This document shows positions 1 through 5,942 of a DNA stretch of 6,188 bases, one piece after another (position 1 is the first letter of the stretch; every line of letters begins with the position of its first letter). Source of the stretch: Chlorobiota bacterium. Its GTDB lineage: Bacteria; Bacteroidota; Bacteroidia; Bacteroidales; F082. The notes under the pieces were generated by a model. The model was not told the origin of the DNA, did not search any database, and worked only from the letters and a program-made list of their open reading frames with translations. Both the position numbers and the translations under genes were made by a program. Where the stretch lies: the NCBI GenBank assembly GCA_030619415.1, contig JAUXBM010000114.1:1-6188 (forward strand). The letters are read 5' to 3'.

Positions 1-22
1 ACAAACGAGCCTTAGCGCTGCG

Positions 23-80
23 CCCCCATGGGGGAAGTAGAACATAGTTCCTAACGGTCAGAAAAGTGTTACCTATGTTG
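23..80. repeat. GC-rich palindrome plus imperfect hairpin, possible insertion-sequence end
   Basis: Bases 23-34 are a perfect 12-nt palindrome (CCCCCATGGGGG). Just downstream, AACATA (41-46) plus TAAC (52-55) can pair with GTTA (68-71) plus TATGTT (74-79), giving a bulged hairpin. The stretch is more GC-rich than the following spacer and has no gene-length open frame. The TGTTACCTATGTTG-type sequence at 67-80 reminds me of the ends of some IS481-like elements, but that is memory-based inference. The rest of such an element would lie off the left edge. The remainder of 1-112 shows nothing else I can name. Confidence 0.25.
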
Positions 81-116
81 TGCTATTTGACAGTTAGTTT
101 CTGCGCTTTTTGCTTA

Positions 117-276
117 GAAGCTGTCTAAATTTGGTTTTTTAGAGATATTATGATGTATTTTTTGTTTAGACAAGGCGGATTTGACGAGAATAGCACCAGC
201 TATTTAAGGAAAATTCAATGAAGTATAAACGAAAAAGACGCATAATAAAATAAAAGTATCATTTTTAGACAGCTTC
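117..276. mobile_element. Fold-back MITE (non-autonomous IS remnant) with target-site duplication
   Basis: The ends are perfect inverted repeats: AGAAGCTGTCTAAA at 116-129 and its reverse complement at 264-277. Similarity continues inward: ATTATG at 149-154 pairs with CATAAT at 241-246, and GTTTA at 166-170 with TAAAC at 226-230, so about 57 nt of each end can fold together around a loop of roughly 48 nt. CTTAG occurs immediately outside or at both ends (113-117 and 276-280). It can be read as a 5-bp target duplication, or as TTA (114-116/277-279) with 13-nt inverted repeats starting GAAGC. A TTA duplication would fit the TNA target rule of the IS5/IS1031 group, but this assignment is inference. 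There is no transposase; the element would depend on one supplied in trans. Confidence 0.72.
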
Positions 277-339
277 TTAGTTCAAAGGTACAATTAGAAT
301 GGCTAATTTTCATAATTTTAAACAAACTAAATGACTTTC

Positions 340-370
340 TTGCTTTGGATACAGAAATTATTTAAATTTG
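340..370 (+). promoter_or_regulatory. Bacteroidota-type promoter for the zinc-ribbon pair
   Basis: TAAATTTG at 363-370 matches the Bacteroides -7 consensus TAnnTTTG exactly. TTG at 340-342 lies 20 nt upstream, within the usual 19-21 nt spacing for the -33 element. Transcription would begin near 376-378, leaving a leader of about 30 nt that contains the SD sequence. It lies about 65-90 bp downstream of the MITE, so the element does not interrupt it. Confidence 0.55.
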
Positions 371-393
371 GAATGAATTAATAACGAGAACTG

Positions 394-401
394 AAAGGAG
401 G
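394..401 (+). promoter_or_regulatory. Strong Shine-Dalgarno sequence of the first zinc-ribbon gene
   Basis: AAAGGAGG ends 7 nt before the ATG at 409. This is a near-perfect SD sequence, unusual because Bacteroidota genes mostly lack one and the other complete genes in this window show none. It sits in a 12-nt block (AACTGAAAGGAG, 389-400) that recurs exactly before the second zinc-ribbon gene. Confidence 0.7.
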
Positions 402-408
402 AAAAACC

Positions 409-807
409 ATGCACAACAACTACAAATGCCCAAAATGCCACGGTCAGATTCGGATTAAAGACGGAATTATTTTATCTGCAAAAAACAAGGGACTGCCCGG
501 CGGCCTTGTATTGCTTCACCCTGAACCGGGAAACTATCACGTAATCACTCATCCTGATTTCAAATACGAAGAGGGTGACCTGGTTGAATTTTATTGCCCG
601 ATTTGCCATCACTCATTGGATTCATCTAAACACATGAAACTTTCGATGGTCGTGATGACCGATGATGATGGAAAAGATTTTGATATTTATTTTTCGAAAG
701 TTGCCGGCGAACAAAGTACGCTGAAAATGATCGGTGAGCATGTGGAGGTATTCGGTCAACATTCAGGAGAATATATTGACTTCTTCAACTTAAGCCAGAA
801 TTTTTAA
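409..807 (+). CDS. Small zinc-ribbon protein, first of a tandem pair, function unknown
   Basis: This 132-residue protein has two knuckles, CPKC (Cys7/Cys10) and CPIC (Cys63/Cys66), spaced as expected for a four-cysteine zinc ribbon with a long insert. The C-terminal half (about 79-118) is an acidic, beta-rich segment with FDIYFSKVAGE and VEVFG motifs. There is no signal peptide or membrane segment, so it should be cytosolic. The ATG start is set by an AAAGGAGG 7 nt upstream and by alignment with the paralogue. It is about 45% identical without gaps to the next gene, 30 nt downstream, so the two probably share one transcript. I believe similar proteins are widespread hypothetical proteins in Bacteroidota, but I know no function. 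A zinc ribbon could bind nucleic acid or protein; this is not shown by the sequence. Confidence 0.85.
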   Translation: MHNNYKCPKCHGQIRIKDGIILSAKNKGLPGGLVLLHPEPGNYHVITHPDFKYEEGDLVEFYCPICHHSLDSSKHMKLSMVVMTDDDGKDFDIYFSKVAGEQSTLKMIGEHVEVFGQHSGEYIDFFNLSQNF

Positions 808-824
808 TACATCTAAAAAAACTG

Positions 825-831
825 AAAGGAG
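825..831 (+). promoter_or_regulatory. Shine-Dalgarno sequence that supports the TTG start of the second zinc-ribbon gene
   Basis: AAAGGAG ends 6 nt before the TTG at 838. It is part of AACTGAAAGGAG (820-831), identical to the block before the first gene at 389-400. The SD sequence and the match of the protein N-terminus to its paralogue together fix the start at TTG. Confidence 0.7.
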
Positions 832-837
832 TTTATT

Positions 838-1239
838 TTGCCCAACAATTACTTATGCCCCAAATGTGAAAGTCATTTAATGTTAGCGGATAAAATTGTC
901 ATTTCTGCGAAAGCGAAGGATGGATCTGAAGGATTGATATCACTTAGCCCCGAGCTCGGAAATTACACCATCAACTTCCCTCCTACTTTAAAATGTAAGA
1001 GCGGTGATTTGCTCACCTTATTTTGCCCGGTTTGTCATCAAAACCTTGCTTCCTCAAAACACATCAATTTAGGTATGGTGTATGCCGACGATGAGAATGG
1101 TCAACGTTTTGAGATATTCTTCTCCCAAATTGTGGGTGAACACAGTACTGTAAAAATGGTGGGCGACAATGTGGAGTTATTTGGCAACGACGTATATAAA
1201 TACCAGGATCATTTTGATAAACCCCGGCAGATGTTCTGA
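838..1239 (+). CDS. Small zinc-ribbon protein, second of a tandem pair, TTG start
   Basis: This 133-residue paralogue of the preceding gene keeps all four cysteines at identical positions: CPKC at 7-10 and CPVC at 63-66. The core SSKH (72-75), FEIFFSQIVGE (91-101) and STVKM (103-107) are also shared. About 59 of 132 aligned residues are identical and no gap is needed, so it arose by tandem duplication. The start is TTG: the frame is closed by TGA at 823, and the first in-frame ATG downstream (Met15) would remove the first zinc knuckle. Cys53 in the variable middle is an extra cysteine absent from the paralogue. The protein is probably cytosolic, and its function is unknown. The weak start may lower its expression relative to the first copy. 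Confidence 0.82.
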   Translation: MPNNYLCPKCESHLMLADKIVISAKAKDGSEGLISLSPELGNYTINFPPTLKCKSGDLLTLFCPVCHQNLASSKHINLGMVYADDENGQRFEIFFSQIVGEHSTVKMVGDNVELFGNDVYKYQDHFDKPRQMF

Positions 1240-1388
1240 AATCACTATTTTTCCTTATCGAATGTATCGTTGCGTGATTTATAATCATTCATGGAAAAAA
1301 CAATTCAAATTCCAAAGGCTCAGTTTACTATCTGATTGAATTGATTATTTGAATTTCGACAGGATTGATTTTATTGAAATAAATTCAA

Positions 1389-1745
1389 TTAACTCATGCT
1401 GGCTGCTGCCCGTGCAACCTTATGGGCTACCTGCTGGTTGAATTCAAAAGCCAGCCGTTTGTAATTCACCAGGTCGATGATGGTACCAATAAAACACAGG
1501 CCGGCAGTAAAAAAATAGATAATACCCATACCGATCTGGTTCACCATGAAGCGCTGGACACCAGCAACTGCAAAAAGCCCCAGCAAACCACCGATCAAAA
1601 TGTGATCTGGTTTTCTTCTTTCTGAATTGTATAAAGCTGCGAAAGTTTTTATTTGTTCGGGAGTCAGGTCTTTGGTTAAACTTTTCAGAAAGTTCAACTC
1701 ATCCATTTCAATTCCGGGTACCAGGTAAATTAAGTCGTCATTCAT
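1389..1745 (-). CDS. TM2 domain-containing membrane protein
   Basis: This 118-residue protein has a soluble N-terminal part (1-48) containing a LTPEQIKTFAALYNSERRK helix, then two hydrophobic segments at about 49-64 and 71-91. The pattern GLLGLFAVAGVQRFMVNQIG, then FTAGLCFIGTIIDL with Asp91, matches the TM2 family (Pfam PF05154): glycine-rich first helix, a basic -RF turn in place of the usual HRFY, and an Asp after the second helix. It should be an inner-membrane hairpin protein. The biochemical role of bacterial TM2 proteins is not established. The ATG overlaps the end of the DUF2752 gene by 8 bp and has no SD sequence, which suggests translational coupling. It converges with the zinc-ribbon pair across a 149-bp spacer with no strong terminator. 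Confidence 0.85.
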   Translation of the reverse strand: MNDDLIYLVPGIEMDELNFLKSLTKDLTPEQIKTFAALYNSERRKPDHILIGGLLGLFAVAGVQRFMVNQIGMGIIYFFTAGLCFIGTIIDLVNYKRLAFEFNQQVAHKVARAAASMS

Positions 1746-2037
1746 AATTATACTGTTTAATTGGTTTAAATATTAGCTTGAAGATTCGCAATACAATAAT
1801 TATAAATGCAGCAATTCCTAGTGGATGACTGGCGAAAGAATTCCCAAAGTCGAACCACATCGCATGGTGGATAGAATGCCCCAAACCACAGCCGGGACAG
1901 AAATTAAATCCAAGATTACTGATTGGGCACAATGTAAAATGTTCGCCTGAAGGTTCAATTACAAATAGCAGGATCAATGCTGTGATCCAAAATGATAATT
2001 CAAAATTTGACCAGACAAATTGAAATACCTGCTTCAT
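1738..2037 (-). CDS. DUF2752 family membrane protein
   Basis: With the start at 2037 the protein is 99 residues. A first membrane segment lies at about 15-27. It is followed by the family signature: CP at 37-38, CPGCG at 47-51, then GHSIHHAMWFDFGNSFASHP ending at about residue 72, and a second membrane segment at about 73-86 with a basic tail. DUF2752 (PF10825) usually has CPGCGxxRS; here GLGHS takes that place, which I believe is common in Bacteroidota. The closely spaced cysteines suggest metal or redox chemistry, but no function is known. The frame is open to 2136, but the upstream 33 codons resemble no family member and would overlap the methyltransferase gene. Met at 2076 is the alternative start. 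The 3' end overlaps the TM2 start, a pairing I recall from other Bacteroidota. Confidence 0.83.
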   Translation of the reverse strand: MKQVFQFVWSNFELSFWITALILLFVIEPSGEHFTLCPISNLGFNFCPGCGLGHSIHHAMWFDFGNSFASHPLGIAAFIIIVLRIFKLIFKPIKQYNYE

Positions 2038-2065
2038 TAATAATTCACTGTTGCGATTAGTAGCA

Positions 2066-2073
2066 CTAAAGTA
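2066..2073 (-). promoter_or_regulatory. Weak candidate -7 element for the DUF2752-TM2 pair
   Basis: Read on the minus strand this is TACTTTAG, five of the six fixed bases of TAnnTTTG. It sits in the 55-bp gap after the methyltransferase stop, with an expected start of transcription near 2060, about 22 nt before the ATG at 2037. No clear -33 TTTG is seen. The pair could equally be read through from the methyltransferase gene. Confidence 0.25.
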
Positions 2074-2092
2074 CATTAAAATTTGATAGTTG

Positions 2093-2848
2093 TTATGTTT
2101 TATTGCAAACAACGATAAACTCTTTTGAGTATTCACTTAATTCGCCACCATGAAAATCACCAAGAATTTTATAGTTTTCAAAATTCGAGCGTTCAACGAG
2201 GTGTTCCAGTTCATACCTGAAAAAGAACCTGAACGGAAAACTCCAATCTTCTGACCTTGTTCCCATTTCTTCATCCCACTTAAAGCTAAAAGTAACCATG
2301 GTAACCTGGCTAACTAAATCAGATTTGGTGGAAGTATATCTTCTGAATTGTTTACCTGGTTCGTATTCTGATTCAAAATCCTTAACGTTCTTTAATCCAT
2401 TCAACAATAACTTTAGATCAGGCTTGAAAACATCAAAAATAAATTTACCTCCCGGTCTCAAATGTCTGTAAACATTGTTAATTGCATTCAACTGATCCTT
2501 TTTCTCTATTATATGCATCATCACCCGGAACGGTGCTATGATCATGTCGAATTTAAAATCAAACTTAAAATCAATCATATTCTGAACACTTATGCGATGA
2601 TGTTCTTCTTTTCCAATTTTATGTTTCAACACATCCAGCATCGATGAACTGATATCAATACCATAAATATCAGCGCCTTGTTTTAAAGCATCAGAAAAGA
2701 ACCGACCTGTACCGGTTCCGATTTCCAATACGCTTCCACGTGTCGATTTGATTTCATCCAAAAAGAATGTATGATCGGTCTTATCACGCATTTGGTCATA
2801 AATCATGTCGTAAAAGCGGGCGAAATAATCAGGATATTCGATTGTCAT
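2093..2848 (-). CDS. Class I SAM-dependent methyltransferase
   Basis: This 251-residue protein (start at 2848) transfers a methyl group from S-adenosylmethionine to an unknown acceptor. SAM-fold landmarks are visible: motif I VLEIGTGTGRF (40-50), the acidic residue after strand 2 in GID (Asp65), a motif II-like stretch FDMIIAPFRVMMHI (100-113), and the post-motif HLRPGGKFIFDVF (129-141). The C-terminal part (about 142-251) carries a beta-rich insert, as in many small-molecule methyltransferases of this type. It should be cytosolic. The frame stays open to an upstream ATG at 2935, but those 29 residues (proline-rich, from a G8 tract) are unlike the family, while YPDYFARFYDMIYD after the chosen Met is a typical N-terminus. 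Residues 93-101 (DFKFDFKFD) are a short internal repeat. The substrate cannot be read from context. Confidence 0.85.
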   Translation of the reverse strand: MTIEYPDYFARFYDMIYDQMRDKTDHTFFLDEIKSTRGSVLEIGTGTGRFFSDALKQGADIYGIDISSSMLDVLKHKIGKEEHHRISVQNMIDFKFDFKFDMIIAPFRVMMHIIEKKDQLNAINNVYRHLRPGGKFIFDVFKPDLKLLLNGLKNVKDFESEYEPGKQFRRYTSTKSDLVSQVTMVTFSFKWDEEMGTRSEDWSFPFRFFFRYELEHLVERSNFENYKILGDFHGGELSEYSKEFIVVCNKT

Positions 2849-2869
2849 AGCAAATAGTTTTGGAATGCA

Positions 2870-2877
2870 TAAAGATA
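2870..2877 (-). promoter_or_regulatory. Candidate -7 element of the methyltransferase gene
   Basis: On the minus strand this reads TATCTTTA, five of the six fixed bases of TAnnTTTG. A start of transcription would fall near 2863, about 15 nt before the ATG at 2848. The position of the -33 element, about 20 nt upstream, is occupied by a run of eight C on this strand rather than TTTG. Confidence 0.35.
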
Positions 2878-2885
2878 TGAGTTTT

Positions 2886-2927
2886 TCACTTGAGTGAGGG
2901 GGGGGTAATGGAGTATTGGATAATGGA
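2886..2927. repeat. Palindrome, G8 homopolymer and TAATGGA direct repeat upstream of the methyltransferase
   Basis: TCACT-TG-AGTGA (2886-2897) is an interrupted palindrome that could be an operator. It abuts a run of eight G (2898-2905), long enough to be slippage-prone. Directly after come two copies of TAATGGA (2906-2912 and 2921-2927) separated by GTATTGGA, a low-complexity pattern of related TGGA units. The rest of the divergent spacer to 3074 shows no further structure apart from a weak glgB promoter candidate. Confidence 0.55.
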
Positions 2928-3049
2928 ATAGACATTTATTTCAATTGTGGAAACAGTTAAATAGCCTTGCATATCTCCAAAAATTCAACAATCCAAAACT
3001 ATATTCATCCTAAAACCGCTAATTTATACTAGTACTTCTATTCATTTTG

Positions 3050-3057
3050 TATTTTCG
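3050..3057 (+). promoter_or_regulatory. Weak candidate -7 element for glgB
   Basis: TATTTTCG matches five of the six fixed bases of TAnnTTTG and would start transcription about 10 nt before the ATG at 3075. No -33 TTTG is found at the right distance, and there is no SD sequence before the gene. Confidence 0.22.
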
Positions 3058-3074
3058 TACAAATTCACTGAACT

Positions 3075-5087
3075 ATGTCCCGACGACCCTTAAAGCTAAT
3101 AAAAGACGACCCATGGCTGGAACCCAGCGCACACGATATTCAAGATCGGCATGATCGATACCTGGCTAAATTGGCTGCTATACAAAATGATTTTGGTAGT
3201 TTATCCAGCTTTTCTGATGGGTATAAATATTTTGGAATCAATTACGATGACGAAAGAAAGGGCTGGACATACCGTGAATGGGCACCCGAAGCGAAAGCGT
3301 TGTTCATGGTTGGCGATTTCAACAATTGGGAGCAATTCTCCCATCCGCTTGAAAAAAATAAATATGGTATTTGGGAGATCTTCTTAGGCCAGGCAACTTA
3401 CAAAGGTTCATTCCTTCACGGAAGTGAAATAAAAGTGCTGGTCGATTCGCAACAAGGCCTCAACTATCGCATTCCGGCATACATTACCAGGGCGGTTCAG
3501 GATGAAGAAACAAAAAACTTCACAGGTCAGGTTTGGTTTCCGGAAGCATTCGATTGGTCGGATGATTCTTTCAAACCCGGAATCAATCGCGAGTTATTTA
3601 TTTATGAAGCACATGTTGGCATGGCGCAGGAGAAGGAAGGGGTTGGAACGTACCGTGAGTTTGCCGACCTGATCCTCCCTCGGATAAAAGCCGGCGGTTA
3701 CAATACCATCCAGTTGATGGCCATCCAGGAACATCCTTATTATGGCTCTTTTGGCTACCATGTTTCCAGCTTCTTTGCGCCGTCATCCCGGTTTGGCACA
3801 CCCGAAGATCTGAAATATCTTGTCAAAAAGGCACACCAAATGGATATTGCGGTTATCCTTGATATTGTTCACTCCCATACCGTGAAAAATACGGTAGAGG
3901 GTATCAACCAGTTTGATGGCTCCGATGGTCAATATTTTCATACTGGCTCCCGGGGAGATCACCCGGAATGGGACTCCAAAATTTTTGATTATGGAAAAAC
4001 CGAGGTCTTGCGTTTCTTATTGTCGAATTTAAAATACTGGATTGAAGAGTTCCATTTTGATGGTTTCCGCTTTGATGGTGTTGGCTCGATGATGTATTAC
4101 CACCACGGCCTTGAAACCATCGATTCACGAGAAAAATATTTCAGGCAGGGCGTTGAGTGGGATGCGATCACTTATCTTCAGTTGGCGAATAAACTCATTC
4201 ACACCCTTAATCTGAGGACTGTATCTATCGCAGAAGATGTAACCGGAATGCCTGGCCTCACCTCCCCTATTGCGGATGGCGGCTTGGGGTTTGATTACCG
4301 ACTGGGAATGGGCGTTCCTGATTTCTGGATTAAATTGCTGAAAGAATACTCCGACGAAAACTGGAACATCCACGAAATGTGGCAGGTACTCAACGACCGG
4401 CTTCCTCATGTAAAAACGGTAACCTATGCCGAATCGCACGACCAGGCGCTTGTTGGCGATAAAACGTTGGCTTTCCGGCTGATGGACAAAGAAATGTACT
4501 GGCATATGCACAGGGACGATCCGGATATCATCATCGAACGTGGCATCGCCCTACATAAAATGATCCGGTTGTTTACCATTGCTTTGGGTGGACTGGCTTA
4601 TATGAATTTTATGGGAAATGAATTTGGTCATCCTGAATGGATCGATTTTCCACGTGAAGGCAATGGCTGGAGCTATAAACACTGCCGCCGACAGTGGTCG
4701 TTAGTAGATAACCCTGATCTCAAATATCAATTCCTTGATGCATTTGATAAAGAAATGATCCGTGTCATCCGGGAAAATAAAATTGTCACCTCACTTTTTG
4801 GAAACCAATTGAATATGGATGAAGGCAATAAAACAATCATTTTTGAACGAAATCATTTGGTATTTGTCTTTAATTTCCACACACAAAATTCAATTCCGGA
4901 TTACCGGTTTCGTGTTCCCGCTCCCGGAGAATATGAACTAATTCTCAATTCAGATGACGCCCGGTTTGGCGGCCATGGAAGAATTGATGATTCAACAAAG
5001 TATTTCACCCAAAAAGAAGGAGCGGATCATTTCCTGAATATTTACAATACCAACAGGACAGCACAGGTTTTTAAAAGAAAAATATAG
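3075..5087 (+). CDS. glgB: 1,4-alpha-glucan (glycogen) branching enzyme, eukaryote-like GH13 type
   Basis: This enzyme (EC 2.4.1.18) cuts alpha-1,4 glucan chains and reattaches them as alpha-1,6 branches during cytosolic glycogen synthesis. The 670 residues form a full-length enzyme. An N-terminal CBM48-type beta domain (about 65-150) contains LFMVGDFNNWEQ. The GH13 barrel covers about 172-540, with region I DIVHSH (263-268), region II GFRFDG (330-335) with the nucleophile Asp334, region III AEDVTG (386-391) with the acid/base Glu387, and region IV YAESHDQ (451-457) with Asp456. A C-terminal beta domain (about 575-670) contains FGGHGR. Motifs such as LVGDKTLAFRLMDKEMY and NFMGNEFGHPEWIDFPR place it with the eukaryote-like branching enzymes (GH13_8) rather than E. 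coli-type GlgB, as is usual in Bacteroidota. All catalytic residues are present. It is monocistronic here, with no other glycogen genes in view. Confidence 0.97.
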   Translation: MSRRPLKLIKDDPWLEPSAHDIQDRHDRYLAKLAAIQNDFGSLSSFSDGYKYFGINYDDERKGWTYREWAPEAKALFMVGDFNNWEQFSHPLEKNKYGIWEIFLGQATYKGSFLHGSEIKVLVDSQQGLNYRIPAYITRAVQDEETKNFTGQVWFPEAFDWSDDSFKPGINRELFIYEAHVGMAQEKEGVGTYREFADLILPRIKAGGYNTIQLMAIQEHPYYGSFGYHVSSFFAPSSRFGTPEDLKYLVKKAHQMDIAVILDIVHSHTVKNTVEGINQFDGSDGQYFHTGSRGDHPEWDSKIFDYGKTEVLRFLLSNLKYWIEEFHFDGFRFDGVGSMMYYHHGLETIDSREKYFRQGVEWDAITYLQLANKLIHTLNLRTVSIAEDVTGMPGLTSPIADGGLGFDYRLGMGVPDFWIKLLKEYSDENWNIHEMWQVLNDRLPHVKTVTYAESHDQALVGDKTLAFRLMDKEMYWHMHRDDPDIIIERGIALHKMIRLFTIALGGLAYMNFMGNEFGHPEWIDFPREGNGWSYKHCRRQWSLVDNPDLKYQFLDAFDKEMIRVIRENKIVTSLFGNQLNMDEGNKTIIFERNHLVFVFNFHTQNSIPDYRFRVPAPGEYELILNSDDARFGGHGRIDDSTKYFTQKEGADHFLNIYNTNRTAQVFKRKI

Positions 5088-5105
5088 GCGGAGAAAGATA
5101 ATGGG

Positions 5106-5126
5106 TTACTGATCAATTATTGGTAA
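5106..5126 (+). terminator. Weak hairpin between converging glgB and lipoprotein genes
   Basis: TTACTGAT (5106-5113) can pair with ATTGGTAA (5119-5126) around a 5-nt loop, giving eight pairs that include two G-U wobbles in the plus-strand RNA. There is no clear U-tract, so it would be a poor intrinsic terminator. It is simply the only stem in the 42-bp gap after the glgB stop. Confidence 0.22.
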
Positions 5127-5129
5127 TCA

Positions 5130-5789
5130 TTATTCAAGTCTTTGCTCTTTTAATTTATATATTTTGCTCTTCTTCAATCCAAGAGATAAATGGCCCTTCC
5201 TGAGTATCCACTTGTCACCTTTCGATTCCATGAGAACCGAAAATGCCAGCATCTTGATCGGCGGCAATCTAAAGCCTAAAGTTGCAATTTTAGATGAATC
5301 AGCCCCTGGAATTACATACACTGCTGTGCCTGCTTCTTTGTCCAGGGATTTCTTCATGCCGGCATCTGTCTCCGACAGGTAATAAAGTTTTATCGGAGCC
5401 GGTGCCAAAATAATTCCGTGAGCAGTATCTATTGGCCGGGGATAACAAATTACTTCCTGATAAACTTGCGACCTTGACAGAACATCGTAAAAATTGGAGT
5501 TGATCTTAGTGTCCTGGTGAACCATGCTTTTAAATATTTCAAAGAAATAGCCCGTAACGTCTTCAGGCGCAAGATATATTCCTTCAACTACCAGTGTAGC
5601 CTCATTTGAAATATATGTTTTAAAAGCATCGGCACTATCATTTTCGGCAAGCTTAAGCATTGTTATAAATTGCTTGTCAACCTCCTTTCTGATTTTTTCG
5701 GCTTCGGTACTAGAAATAGAAATAGGCTCAATGCAGCCGGATAGTATCAGAAGAAATGCAACAATTGAAATAAGGACCTGGTTTTTCAT
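5130..5789 (-). CDS. Putative lipoprotein of unknown function
   Basis: This 219-residue protein begins with a lipoprotein signal: Lys3, a hydrophobic stretch (about 5-17) and the lipobox LSGC with the acylated Cys19. It should therefore be anchored in a membrane after signal peptidase II cleavage. The residues after the cysteine (IEPISIS) lack an obvious acidic Bacteroidota surface-export signal, so a periplasmic face is more likely. Residues 28-95 (EAEKIRKEVDKQFITMLKLA..., then SNEATLVVEGIYLAPEDVTGYF) vaguely resemble the helical start and first strands of NTF2/SnoaL-like (DUF4440) proteins; this is a guess. The remainder is mixed strand, ending in a basic tail, and I do not recognise it. 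It converges on glgB with a 42-bp gap and lies downstream of, and co-directional with, the partial methyltransferase. Confidence 0.8.
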   Translation of the reverse strand: MKNQVLISIVAFLLILSGCIEPISISSTEAEKIRKEVDKQFITMLKLAENDSADAFKTYISNEATLVVEGIYLAPEDVTGYFFEIFKSMVHQDTKINSNFYDVLSRSQVYQEVICYPRPIDTAHGIILAPAPIKLYYLSETDAGMKKSLDKEAGTAVYVIPGADSSKIATLGFRLPPIKMLAFSVLMESKGDKWILRKGHLSLGLKKSKIYKLKEQRLE

Positions 5790-5942
5790 CTTGGTTTAAT
5801 TTTAGTTAATAACTTATGAAATACATTATTTGACATATTTTGAAATTAGCCTCAAAAAAAATAATTAAGATAATTAATTACAGCTAAAATAGGTTATTTA
5901 GTGCTGGAAAGCAAGTAGATATACAAAATATATTTTCTAATT

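Noticed and set aside
1239..1280. AAATCAC/GTGATTT inverted repeat after the second zinc-ribbon gene as a terminator
   Set aside because: Seven AT-rich pairs across a 28-nt loop with no U-tract are compatible with chance.
1064..1288. Minus-strand open frame across the second zinc-ribbon gene
   Set aside because: It overlaps a gene supported by paralogy and conserved cysteines, and the translation shows no recognisable features.
1302..1389. AATTCAAAT/ATTTGAATT and ATTGAA/TTCAAT inverted repeats in the convergent spacer
   Set aside because: They are short, AT-only-like matches expected by chance in such a composition, and neither has a terminator tail.
2038..2136. N-terminal extension of the DUF2752 frame to 2136
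   Set aside because: It would overlap the methyltransferase 3' end by 44 bp and adds residues unlike the family; Met at 2037 gives a typical length.
2849..2935. N-terminal extension of the methyltransferase frame to the ATG at 2935
   Set aside because: It is low-complexity and proline-rich, encoded by the G8 tract and TGGA repeats. The family-like N-terminus begins at the Met at 2848. Kept only as an alternative in the phase-variation finding.
3598..4511. Several minus-strand open frames inside glgB
   Set aside because: They are shadows of a strongly conserved enzyme gene, with compositions unlike real proteins and no start signals.
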